Source: Lunularia cruciata
Lineage: Eukaryota > Streptophyta > Marchantiopsida > Lunulariales > Lunulariaceae
Assembly (NCBI GenBank): GCA_948567375.1
Contig: OX419755.1
Location: 64,112,944 to 64,176,943, forward strand
Direction: 5' to 3'
DNA length: 64,000 nt
This document shows positions 21,568-32,800 of the stretch, piece by piece. Positions within the stretch are counted from its first letter, which is position 1. Every line of letters starts with the position of its first letter. The notes beneath the pieces were generated by a model, which worked only from the letters and a program-made list of their open reading frames with translations, searched no databases and had not been told where the DNA came from. The translations under genes and the position numbers were made by a program.

Positions 21568-22791
21568 GCACTCAGAGCTGAAGTTGTACAAATGTTATAT
21601 ATGTTAGGCAGAGTTTCTGATGTATACGAAAAATACTTCGAGTTTGTTGCTATCGAATTGGAACAATTAGCGCATTTATAGTTTTAGTCTACTAATTTAC
21701 GTGCCATTCCAGAGAGGATATATGCCTCTGCATACCCTCAGGTGGTGAAATTGGTGCATCTAACTACTCCAACGGTAGGAAGATTACACTCGTCTCAAGA
21801 CATTGCCCAGAACGAGCTTTTGATATGAGAACTCATAGTCGTTTCGCAGCAGGGCTGATAATCATGTATACAGTAGGGCTGATAATCATGCATACTCTTC
21901 TGCCGTAGCTATAGGTTTTCGAGGATACAATCGAATTTCTCATGAACTACTACCCTTGCCCCGAATGTTAGAAACTATAAATGGGGGTAATATTGCTGAG
22001 GATCTAACCACAGGCGCGTTGGTTAGAAGTATTGTTACAGAGGTTATCGGTAGTTCCCTTACCGTAGAAATCATTGTAAGAACTCTCAAGTCAACGTGTT
22101 AAACGCAGAGTGCTCAACAAGAGATAGAAATTGAGCTAATAAATTTAATTGCAAGTGTTTGCAATATTGTGCCAAGGTTACAAGTGCCATTATGTAGGAT
22201 TTGTTTCCGTTGACTTGGTAGTATGAACTTCAAGTGGTGGATTAGAGTGTTAGATCTCCGAATTGTGTTCTCCGGTCCCCCACCGCCTCTGCAGAGATTA
22301 CATGACCGCATGCACCTAAGCAAAAGTTAGCTCTGACAACGCTAAAACCTACCTCGTGCATAGCAATCAAAGCACTTTCGACTTTTGCTACTTTACTTCG
22401 ATCCTCAAGTCTAACTGTAAAAGATTATGTGAATGAAATGGATTTCAGCCAGTTCAGGCAATTAACAAGCCACTAGCAGAATGTGCAAGTAGCAAACTGC
22501 TTTCGGAGAACAAAACCCCACGATTATCTGCTATCTGCACTCCAAGAGCAAATGCGCCATTCTTTCGATGGTTATCAATCGATGCGACATCCTTACGCGT
22601 AATCCCTACGCGATATCCCTTGCTACTAGTGCCAGAATAAAAATGTAAAAGAAAAGGTTCGTAGCACTCTTAGGAGGTGGACTTCCTTTTCAACCCTCTT
22701 CCATCTGTAATTCGACACCAAGATGCAGTGAGTTTGATTGTACCAGAAATAAAGAACTTACCAATCTACCAGTTGTAAGACTTGGTACATC
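21568..22791. other. Convergent intergenic region
   Basis: It lies between the 3' ends of the NlpC/P60-like gene (+) and RNASEH2C (-). It contains a 24-bp-period doublet AGGGCTGATAATCATG at 21851 and 21875. No coding or RNA gene was recognised; it probably holds the two 3' UTRs. Confidence 0.6.
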
Positions 22792-24340
22792 CTAGAAAAG
22801 ATCAGATCTCTCATGACTCTTAGGAGGAACTGGCAAGGGATTATCCAACTGTACGACGCTCTCATATTGAATTCTGTCGATGCTTAGATTTGTACCACAG
22901 ATTTTGTGAACGCAGAAATCAAGTGCCGTAGAGAGAAGGAAAATATGTATACCAGGGTTCTGCTCATCCATCATTGCCGCGACTTCTTCTTCTGAGATGC
23001 TCCCGTGGATCTACAAGTCAGTCGTGCCAGTTTGGATTAAATTCGTGACGATCTCTCTACTTGCAAATTGACGACGAAATGTCTGTCCCTCAATAAACAG
23101 GTCTTTTACAAATGGCACAGATCTCAAGGGCTCCTCCACCTTGGAGGGTTACATGAGGAGAGCACACCAATATGCATTCAGACAATAAGAAAGAGACAGA
23201 AGGATCCAAGACCCTCCTAAAGGATCGAGAATGCTCTTACAATGGTGGACAGATGTAGCCAGTCGAAACATCGTGGTAGAGCATCTGATGCCGAAGGCAT
23301 TGTGTCATGATTCCAGTATGTCATGTTTCGAAACTGAGCTTGAGTTTGCCACTCATCGATCTTCACATTTTCCTGATTAATTGAACCAGTAGCTTTCTGG
23401 TCCTTTCCCAGGACATATCCTGCCGCAAACACGGCTTTTTATAAGGTCGTGCTGCCCTCAAAAAGAAGCCCGTGAATATCAAGGAAATGCACCAGGTTAT
23501 CATAAGTCCTGTTACCACGTCTAGCACGAGTAGCAACCTCAAGACAGTGCAGGTCTTCATTTGCATACATTCACACGACATTTTTACGATAGTTCTCTCA
23601 GTAAGTAGCGCTGGACGCGATAATCCGCGCGGACAACATAATCTCAACCAGGATTTGGAAAGTAATCCCGTCGATTTGGAAAGTGATCTCGAAAGTCGAA
23701 TAAACTATTTCTCCTCAGGCGGACCTGACCGCCTTAGGAAAAGTCTAAAAACAAAATTGGAATCTAGGCTGATTTCGACGCTGAAATCTGCGAAAGACCG
23801 ACAGAAAGCGGAGTCGTCAAGAAAGGACCTACCGTTGTAGTTGGCGGGGAGCTCCAACGTTGAACCAAGCAATCTTCTCCCCCTGAATGCTGCTTCCTTG
23901 ACTTCCACGTGGTCAATCGTCTCGCCTGCTTTGAGTAAGAGCGCGAATGAATGAGAGGGCTCAGGGTTCCAGTCCATTGTACAAGAAATGAGCACTGAAA
24001 TCTACCGGGTACTCAATCATAGTTGCATGGACATATTCAGAACAGTGTGAGCAACAATAGCTTCCATAGTTACCCTCCAGTCCAAGTCGGCATCCACTGA
24101 TGGTAAGCCTATCCGAGCAGCAGCACATTACTCACCAAAGGATTTGGAAGTGAAGAAACTCGAGACCGGGGCTGGGCCGTAATGCCCGATGGAGCAAGGC
24201 ATCAAATGAACGGCTCCGCTCAAATCTACACAGTCCTTCGTCACACGCACCACACCATTGCCATGCCCCGGTTGCTCCATCGAAGAATCAGAATTTTCAC
24301 CCGAAGAGTCGCTTATTAATCCCCAATACTCCCCTCGCAT
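22792..24340 (-). CDS. RNASEH2C: Ribonuclease H2 subunit C
   Basis: RNase H2 (A, B, C subunits) removes single ribonucleotides and RNA primers from nuclear DNA; C is a structural subunit. Minus-strand exons: 24340-24136, 23925-23833, 23419-23241, 23010-22792; 696 nt, 231 residues. Introns 1 and 2 are in phase 1, and the codons close as Gly at both. Conserved blocks: VHLMPCSIGHYGPAPVSSFF (exon 1), VKEAAFRGRRLLGSTLELP (exon 2), GYVLGKD, FRNMTYWNHDTMPS and FDWLH (exon 3). Exon 4 gives SISEEEVAAMMDEQNP and then a long tail to a stop at 22792. A GTATAC right after this block could be a donor for another intron, so the last about 54 residues are uncertain. Start: ATG 24340, with an in-frame stop just upstream. 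Confidence 0.88.
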
Positions 24341-25876
24341 CTTCAGGGCTTAAAGGAGTATTTTAAGAAAGACTCGCGAAATTATCATCTTCCGCCTTAA
24401 AATCCCCGAATTCGTACATTTTTGCCCTAATTTAGCACTGTCTTCAACGTCTCCGGTGTTGCCATGGTCGACGAACGAACGTAAAAAGTGGTGCAGAGCA
24501 AGGATATGTCTAACCCTCATGATGTAGTTTCTCTGAGCACCAGGTTAATTTAACTTGCAGTGCGCTAAACGACTTGAGAGACGAGAGTCGACGAATCTCA
24601 GTAACCAGCAGCTCGTGTGTTTTTGGCCCTCATCTTTTTGGACTGGAGATTGATCATTCAATCATCGTTCCGTCTGTTGTCTCCAGTGCTCTCTTAAAAT
24701 TGCCCATATTTACTGATATATTGGATGGACTTCCGACTCGCTTCTTCAGATGTGGACTTCGTTTCTGATATGTAGATTCACTAATGTGAGAAGCTAGGGG
24801 AGAATCTGTCATAATTAATTTTGGTCTGAAGTTCATGAACAAGACTCCACTCCACGGTCTTCAGCTGATGTTTCTCATCAGTTTCGAGTAAGCTTCATCA
24901 ACATGTTCATCTCGTCGATTTTCTTACTCGACTCAACTCGAAGTGCTGAGGCAGTAATATCATTTAGCAGGGCGTGCTCCTGCAAAGCTATCAGCTAATA
25001 TGAGGTAGTAAGTTTCGTCCATTCCTGTTGTACTTGTCCGTTACATCATTTCCTAGCGCTGCATTTTAACCTTGCCATGTATCATAATTGTGAAGACACC
25101 ATACCTGGAGAATGTGTGGTTTTCCAGCGTTTACTGAGAGTATCTGGCCACTCGAAAGCAAATAACAACAATCAAACCCCACAGATGATAGTCTGTGGGT
25201 TTGATTGTTGAAACGTTTGTATGACCAGACATGAAAAGATCCATCTACTCTTTCCGTCGCCTTAAGCAGCAAGTGCAATTATGAAATCGACTCTTCAAAT
25301 TGCGGCTTGCATATTGCTCCGTGCCGTAGAAAACGAACAACTCCCTCCAAAGCATACAATTCCCCAAAAGAGAAGTCTCAATCAAGGAGTTCATATTCAA
25401 AAAATGAGACTTCATTGGAACAGCAGACATGATCGTAGGGTCTGGCTCACTTACCTTCCGTGAAACGTTCTTTACACGAATACATGGCCAGTCCAACATA
25501 TTGCCCACTTCCCCCTGCGTTGCTAATCACCTCTTGTCCAGATGAGAGGTGATCAGATTTCTTTCCCATCCTTGCACAAGATTGTGAAATGTAGAAGGAA
25601 AATCTTGCCCATGATATAGGAATCACGGCTACGAACCATGGGCACGGAATCATAGGAACGGCTTCTGCTCCCAGAAGCCGTCCGCAGAACGGAGGATCCA
25701 AACCTATTTAGGACCGAATCTTGCCCATTATATCTACAGATGTGGATGCATCAAAGAAACTATTTTTCCATGATGAAGGAAATGTAGAGCAAAGCGAGAT
25801 GAATGGTCATGAACAGTGTTACAAATTAGAATACAGTGGAATATTTTACAGCGACAAGAAGACTCTTTGAAGTCTT
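24341..25876. other. Region upstream of RNASEH2C
   Basis: No gene recognised on either strand. It holds the RNASEH2C promoter side, a long hairpin at 25166-25210 and, near 25700-25876, the likely 3' UTR of the next minus-strand gene. Minus-strand frames 25278-25066 and 25701-25447 have no family features. Confidence 0.55.
25166..25210. repeat. 20/19-bp hairpin
   Basis: CAACAATCAAACCCCACAGA at 25166-25185 pairs with TCTGTGGGTTTGATTGTTG at 25192-25210; one bulged C and a 6-base loop. It may be a small MITE or a hairpin RNA precursor. No target duplication was seen. Confidence 0.85.
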
Positions 25877-26374
25877 CTATTGACTATGTGGCGGTGGTGG
25901 CCCGACTACGATCACCATATAGATGAATAGTAAAACCACTACACCGATCAAAACATAAGTGAAGTTAGGTCCCGTCCAAAATCCCAGAGCCGATCTCTCT
26001 GTCTTTCGCAGGGGGTCGATTTCTTCAGAAATTGGGTAGTTCGAATGCTCAGGCCTCCGACTCACGTACTGTTCCATATCAATATTCAAAAACGACTTCT
26101 TCTTCTTCTGAGGGCCCTGGTATTTGTTCCAAGCTTTGTCCCAATCAACTTTCTGCCCTCCTCCTTGATCCTTATTGGGGCCAGGACTTTCATCATCCGT
26201 CATGGCACTGATTAACATTCCACCCCTACCTCGTGTCCTCTTTGTACATGATAGAACTGTACTTCCCATGCCCCGGCAGTTCCTTAGCTCCATGGAATAA
26301 TCCTCCAAAATAGTTAACGAAGGTATGATTCTGCTCTGACATAATAGGGCCCCGCTTACTCCCACTGACCCCAT
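25877..26374 (-). CDS. Small single-span membrane protein, probably plastid-targeted
   Basis: One open exon of 165 codons from ATG 26374. The first about 60 residues are rich in Ser, Arg and Thr with few acids, like a plastid transit peptide. Then comes a Gly/Pro/Lys-rich segment (WDKAWNKYQGPQKKKKSF), a conserved-looking soluble part (MEQYVSRRPEHSNYP, DPLRKTERSALGFW) and one strong membrane span near residues 137-158 (YVLIGVVVLLFIYMVIVVG). The tail is short and Pro-rich, GPPPPHSQ. Codon use and domain order say it is real. I do not recognise a named family; a thylakoid or envelope protein is inference. It is transcribed in the same direction as RNASEH2C, 1.5 kb upstream of it. Confidence 0.75.
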   Translation of the reverse strand: MGSVGVSGALLCQSRIIPSLTILEDYSMELRNCRGMGSTVLSCTKRTRGRGGMLISAMTDDESPGPNKDQGGGQKVDWDKAWNKYQGPQKKKKSFLNIDMEQYVSRRPEHSNYPISEEIDPLRKTERSALGFWTGPNFTYVLIGVVVLLFIYMVIVVGPPPPHSQ

Positions 26375-28139
26375 GGTTTCCTCGCCAGATCCAATCCAAA
26401 AATCCAGCTACAATTAACTAAAGTACTTTCACCTGTCAGATGGACCCAGAAACCAAATCAATTAGCATCGACAATGGCAACCCCTTTTCGTGCATGCACA
26501 TAATGAATTAGGAAACTAATCAGTGCAACTGACACTCTCCATGAACTAGTATACCACACCAGACAACATGATTGCTACCCCTGACACCAACAGATCATTC
26601 AAAGCAGTGGTACCAAGATTTTCTCCTCTTACCAAGGAAATTGTTGAGAACTACGGCTCTGAGACCGGAAGGAGGTGGAGATGTGGAGGAGGAGAGCGAG
26701 AGGCTACTCCGTGCAAGAAACGAATCGACTCAGAATGACGGAGGGAGGAGTCTCAACCCGCCTCGTCTCCGGAACTCAATGGCTCGTGTTGCGGGATATG
26801 GAAGCCATCTATCTACCCACCCACGTCACATCGTCTCTCCTCTCCTCTCCTTTCGTTTCCTTTCCTTCCCTTTACGGGAGCTAATTTTAGGGATCTCCCC
26901 TGGAACTCGAACTCCTTCTTGCCTGTCTGTCTGTCTGTACTTGTTCAAGCAACAAACAGGCACTCACTCCACTCACCTGATTGGCGAGTCGCCGATTCGC
27001 TCATACGTAACTGGGCTCATACTTTTTTTCTCCACAAAGTAACTCTCGGACTTCCAGCCGTGTGGTTTCTCCTATTGCGTTTGTTCGAGGTTTTGTTCCC
27101 GAAGAAGCAAAAGGCGATCCATCGATCGATTCGTGGTCCACTCCCGTGGAGGCATTTGAAGTGAGGAGTGCTCTATTCTGCTTCTGCTGAGACGAGGAAG
27201 AACATCATATTGACTAGAGGAACACCATGCTTGGACGCACGTTAAGAGAGGAATATCCTCTCAGCTGTTCAATTCACTACCCATATTTGAGAGGAAGAGT
27301 AACTCATCTCTAACTAGCGGTCTCTTTGTTGAGAGTGATGTGCAATATCTCATAATAATATCTGTTTACCCGGTTCAAGAGAATAAGTCTCATTTTGCTT
27401 TTTTTATATACAAGATGTTGAGTCTTATGTGTATTATCTCGTAAAATTTTGTCACTCATTTCCATATTAATTCCTTTCATATATATATTTTAAAATCTAA
27501 CAAGCAAAGGAAAAAAATCTTCATCAATTAATGGGAACTATTAATGAAATCACCATTAATATCTCGTTTACAGCATTCAGGATAATGCTAAGGAGAATAT
27601 ACATTTCTATAGTTTGGAATGATAATACACATACAATAGTACTTGAAAAAGTCGAGAAGTTTTACCTTTCATCTCCTCTTAAGGGGGAAAGACAACTATA
27701 GACTGCATTTTAGTTTCTAGCGTTTTATCATAAATCTATCGAAGTAAATGTGGAGTTGTACATCTTACAAGTAGATGAAAAGGTGAAGGGAGGGTAAGGT
27801 GGAGGTGGGTAAAGTCTTGCTTCTTAGCAAAGTTACCCTAGTAAAAAGATAACTCACTACCTTAAGTCTCAAGCCCAAAACAAGGTTCTTGAGCACCTTT
27901 TATACTAGGTGCCTTCTATATATTTATTGACAACACTACTTTTATATATTTATTGGCAAAACTTTTTAGACATTTCCTTGAGTTTCTTTTAGAATTATAC
28001 AGTAATTTATATCACAGAATTCTATCAAAATCCTATGGTGCATTATTATATTATTATATATTCCTCCTTTTTTGGTTAATAATATCTTCATCATATACTT
28101 TGTTTTAAACTTTTGGAAAGCATCTTGAGCATTATGAAG
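26375..28139. other. Gene-island edge passing into AT-rich DNA
   Basis: 26375-27200 is GC-moderate with a polypyrimidine stretch (about 26835-26875) and a (CTGT)n run near 26924; it is probably promoter and 5' UTR of the minus-strand gene. A plus-strand frame 26572-27042 is low-complexity and is not called. From about 27300 the DNA turns strongly AT-rich, with no gene seen. Confidence 0.5.
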
Positions 28140-28410
28140 ATCATGAAGTGCTTTCATGTAGTATGGAAGGGGAAAAAGTGGACCACATAGAACACATGAA
28201 GGGTGGGGGCTTAAGCCAAACAAGGGATAGACCAAAGATGTAAAATGGGGTTAGGTTCCAATAGAATAGATATGAGAAATCTGCACTACAGCACCTAAGA
28301 TATCCAAGCTATGTAAATCTGGAAGTCTACTAACTAATGGAGTATCCAAACAAGAATCACCTAGTATGATTGCTAGTATGTGAAGTGGGTAACCATTCCA
28401 AAGAGCGTTG
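28140..28410 (-). mobile_element. LINE-like 3' end, copy 2 (inverted, decayed)
   Basis: On the minus strand it matches 10650-10870: ACCTAAGATATCC...AGCTATG, ATGAGAAATCTG and GGGGTTAGGTTCC line up with the coding end, stop and following tract of the 10.6-kb copy, with many C-to-T type differences. Neighbouring 28411-29060 is AT-rich with a plus-strand frame 28777-29073 of unknown nature. Confidence 0.65.
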
Positions 28411-29066
28411 TATCAATATGTTAATAATTATTATGATTAATCATATCTTATGCAAGGATCTTACAACTTTGTACTTCTTATGATCCTTGATCCTTGACCT
28501 TGATTGCAAGTGAAGGACATTCAATATGGTTAAGAAAAGAGGAAAGTTTGGAAATTAAAGTTCTCAATCTGGAAATATGGACAATATGATAAATATATAT
28601 ACAAAAAATGTGGTGTGGATTAGTAAACAATCAGAGAAGTTTGGAAAGTAGATAAATGATAAATCTAATAGGAATAATTTTAAAAGCTTTAGTATTCAAA
28701 AGTAAGAGAAATTATGACTAAGGATTTTAACTTTAAAATCAATCGTAAATCAACTTAATGTTTTTTATGAGTTTAGATGATAAAATATGAGCTTTGGTTT
28801 CCTGAAAGGAAGAAGATAAGATTAGACAAGAAGGTGAAAGTACTAGAAATATTGAAATATGGAAAGTATGTAAGCTATCAAGAACTAAGGATCTTGAACA
28901 TAATTAAGAAAGAAGAGAGTAAATCTAGTATTTACATACTTGGAGTTACAATGGTCAAATTTCATCGTTGGAAGGAGACTAGACCAATTTTTGCGGTGCA
29001 AGTTCACAAATTTGGAAAGAATGTCTTCTACGGTAGTGTTTATTTTCAATCTCATTATTTTGTGGG

Positions 29067-29260
29067 GTGGTAAATAGTGGATATTGCCAATTTTTTGTCC
29101 AAAATCTTAAACATACTTGTCACTATCTATTTTTTAATGTTAAACTACAATATTTTGGGGGTGGTAAATAATAAATGCAGCTAATTTATTGTCCCACATC
29201 TTCAATACACTTGTCAAAACTTGTTTCTGAAGTCGTGCTTGCAATTATATAGGAGTATCC
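29067..29260 (+). repeat. Diverged tandem duplication, period about 94 bp
   Basis: GTGGTAAAT...ATTTTTTGTCC...ATACTTGTCA at 29067 recurs at 29161 with scattered differences. It lies in AT-rich DNA. Confidence 0.7.
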
Positions 29261-29572
29261 TTGGGAGATCATGATGAAAAAACAAAATGTCACATTAGAG
29301 CTTAGCTAATCAGGATACTCTATCATGTTAATTATACAACTAAGTGGATTTTTTTACTCAATTTATCTACAAATATGAGTCGTATTATAGCCTTGAGCAA
29401 CATAGGGAGAGAGAGAGGATGAAATCTAAGCTCGAATGCTTCAAATTGAAGTGTGAAGTGGAGATCAATATAGATGGTAAAGTTAAGTTATTTTTAAATT
29501 TATCTCTTTGGTACTTTTACAAGAAAAAAACTCACAAACATCTACAACCATGAGAGGTGACCACCATAAACC

Positions 29573-30312
29573 TGTAATACAATAGCTAGACATATCCTCT
29601 AGAGTTGAAAATTGGCTTGGTAACATCTAGAAGTATGTTATGTATGATGGGCTAGGTACAGCAAATAGAGGTGTCACCAAACTAATACTTATACCAATAG
29701 AGCCTAAAATAGCTTGAATTTGTAATACCAGAAGCTAGACATATGATCTAAAGGTGAAAATTGGCTTGGTAACATCTAGAAGGATGTTATGCATGATGGG
29801 CTAGGTAGTTCAGATAAAATTTTCACCAAAAGAGGACTTCTACTAATAAGGCAAGAGCCAAAAATAGCCTTGAAACTTCAAAGCCAGTTTTGGGGGCCTA
29901 AACGAATGAATTAGGCCTCAAAAATGTGTAAATTTCTCCCTAGAGTAGGTGAGGTTTGCCTTCCTTCCCTAGGTTTGTCTCATCAAGATCTTTCCAATAG
30001 TTCCTCACCCACATGATTTAAAGATTCCTACAAGAAGATTCCCTAAAGATTCCCTTTGGTCAAAGATGGTTTGACCAACTAGATAGGATCAGAACCAACA
30101 TGTCACCCATACAAACAACCAATCTAAGAGCAAAGCTCGCTTACAAGTCACCAATCCATGTATCTAATCCAAGGGTGGAGCTTCCTTTGGTATGTCCTCT
30201 TTGCTATATAGTACAATCAAGGTGCTCCTTTGGGGCATCGGAGGTTGAGTGTGAAATTGTGTGTTTCTTTTTCTGTGTTTCTCTTCAGGTCTCCTATCCT
30301 CAGAAGATTACA
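29573..30312 (+). repeat. Solo LTR, family A, with TSD AAACC
   Basis: TGTAATACA...GATTACA, 740 bp, flanked by AAACC at 29568-29572 and 30313-30317. It has the same tandem 5' repeat and TATA region as the LTR at 2527. The host sequence is unidentified AT-rich DNA. Confidence 0.93.
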
Positions 30313-30317
30313 AAACC

Positions 30318-32800
30318 CAACCATCTTAAACTATAAATATTATCTTCTCCAAGATGACTTAAGATATGAAAATCATATACTTCTTGCAATCAATCTCAAC
30401 CAAGAGTATGATCATGCAAAAAAAATCTGATTCCCTTGTATAAAAACCCATTTTGTATGATATAGAAAGTGTAATCATTCATCTTAATCATAAAGTGATA
30501 TAAGATAAATATGTGTTGAAGAAATGATCTTTTATATTTCTATTAGTAATCTTATTACATACCTCTTATGATTTCATTATATACTAATGTTGGATAGAAT
30601 TTTAGTTTTCTATAAATAATAGCATGTCATCTAAATAAATTTTTTGCAATGCTTACTTGTGATTCATATGTATAATCATAGGCTTATCCAAAAGACAAAA
30701 CTTTCAAATCTTGATAGTATTTATATTAATAGTTTATCATAGTCATAAGAATGGTTACTCCTAAAAAAATCCAACCTCCTTGAGGCAAAGGCAATTTGAT
30801 ATAAACTATTGTCAAACTCTTGTAATAAAAATATTTCAACAATAATAAAAGAAGCATCAAAATCAATTACAACATACCCTTTTGAATCATATGATTATAT
30901 TAGATGAGATAATAAAAAGTCTTGAATTATTGAAAAGTAACCTTCTCTTTATAGTCCCATTAGTATTTGACATCCTTGTTTACAAAACTAATTAATGATG
31001 TCATGACACTTATAATAATGTATGAACCATTAATACAAGCTTATAATTGTATCCTTGATTTCTAACATCCTCTAGAATTGGTCAATCCATAATAGTCTTG
31101 ATCTTTACTCCTTTACTTGATCTTGATATTGATTTCCTTAGCTAAACCCCTATGACCTAAGAAGGTAATCTATTCTTTATAGTACTTTTATTTTGGTTTC
31201 TTATAGAACAATTACACTTGTGTAAGCATTCCAAAACTTTGCTGTATAAGTATAATCCTTTTAGTTCTTGTCTTGATAGAGATATTATCATCTAAAATAC
31301 CAAAAAATATAATTCAAAAATTTTATTATTTGATTGACATGTCTTATCCATCAGATTTATGAGGAACATTAGTGACATCCAAATAAAAGTTCAGCTACTC
31401 AAAGTATTCATCCATATCTTGAACAAAAAGGTATCTTTGATACATGCTTTAGTGAGATAGTTATTTGGAAATACCTCTACAAAAATCTAACTTGATGAAG
31501 TATTTAACTATATTAAATAATAAGGACAATCTATTTGAGGCAAGAAAGAAGTCTAATAAATATATCATAATAGAGAAAATATATTTTAGATAATATTCAG
31601 AAGTAATAACTTTAAGTGAGGCATCTAGAAATAAATTTGCAAACTCTATATGATCTTATCTCTTACTTTTGAATTTAGTATTTTAATAATAGCTAATCAA
31701 TTCTTTTGTCAATTTGAACCAAACTACAAATCCTATATATTTCTTCTTTTGTAGCTACTATGTATTCAATACACTAGTATTAAAATGAAATTTTTACTTA
31801 CTAAATATACCTATATTACCAAAAACCAAAGCATTCTTATATCACTTACCAACATTATTAAACACTTATTGAAAATTAATTAGGATCACAAAATTGAGAG
31901 CTACTCATCTACTTAATGATTCAAGAAGTTTTGTTATGCCTTCTCTATGTTGATGTTGATGGTACTGAAAATTATTCATAATCAAACAAAAAAATTCCAT
32001 TTCAGTTATATTATCTTCACATCAAGTAGTTTTTACTTTGGAAAATAGATGAAGATTCACTTTTGTAAAAAGTACTATATATTCTTCTTTGTGAGATGGG
32101 GCATACACTTCTTACTTTTGAGATAGATGATCGATTTGTTGTTGCTTTGTTTGGATTAGTAACATACTTTATTATATTTGATATTTTCTATTATTACCAA
32201 AGTAATGAAATTTTACTTCTAAATCAAAATATAAATAGCACATATAATCCCTGATCATAAATTATGATGAAATTATGAAATGTTCAATATGTGACAAAAT
32301 GACCAAAAAACACTAACCCAAATGAAAACTATAATTAATTATCATATGAATACTAAAATCCTAAAAATGTATAGGTAAAATCTAAAGAGGACCATATATT
32401 CTATCTCTTTGATTTATTCTTTAATACTATGATAAGAATGCAAGAAAACAAGAAAAGAAGATTAGGATAAAAGAGATAGAAAATGAATTGAATGAAGTGC
32501 TTTTATGTTAAAGCATTTAAGTTTAAAATAAGCTCTTTTCTTGCAAATTGAGCTATTAACTTCCTAACCAAGTTACTTCTTAATCAATTATGTATTGCAC
32601 ATTTTACTCAATCCTTAAGAAGCTTCTTCTATACCTCACTATCCAAGTCTATTAGAACTTTCTCAATTACTTTCTTGCCTACTCAATCTAGAAAGCTTCC
32701 TAAGTATCTTCTAAGAACTTTTTTCTAATACTTAATTTGTAATTGTATGAGTATCTTGTAGCAACTACTTGTAACTTGCTTGAAAATCTTCACCTAATTA
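30318..32800 (-). mobile_element. Ancient B-like gypsy element, decayed, minus strand
   Basis: Plus-strand phrases match element B in order: GAAGCATCAAAATCAA...ACA at about 30850 matches 3899-3925 (RNase H), CTAAGAAGGTAA at about 31155 matches about 4207 (RT), the TATTATCATCTAA...ACC block at about 31280 matches about 4338, then a gag-like region near 32000-32400. It ends in an LTR-like stretch near 32600-32800 that keeps AAGAAGCTTCTTC-type heat-shock motifs. GC is far lower than in element B; every reading frame is destroyed. Confidence 0.65.
32619..32626 (-). promoter_or_regulatory. Surviving heat-shock half-array in decayed B-like LTR
   Basis: GAAGCTTC kept inside AAGAAGCTTCTTC, with further AGAAAGCTTCC and CTTCTAAGAA partial units to 32725, at the place where element B has its array. 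It suggests the array was an ancestral part of this family's LTR. Confidence 0.55.

Noticed and set aside
22792-22953. A further intron after GTATAC in RNASEH2C exon 4
   Set aside because: Possible, but no downstream exon with family similarity was found, so the simple read-through to the stop at 22792 is kept with a caution.
26572-27042. Plus-strand 156-codon frame
   Set aside because: Starts in low-complexity DNA with polypyrimidine and CTGT repeats; no domain. More likely promoter and UTR of the minus-strand gene.
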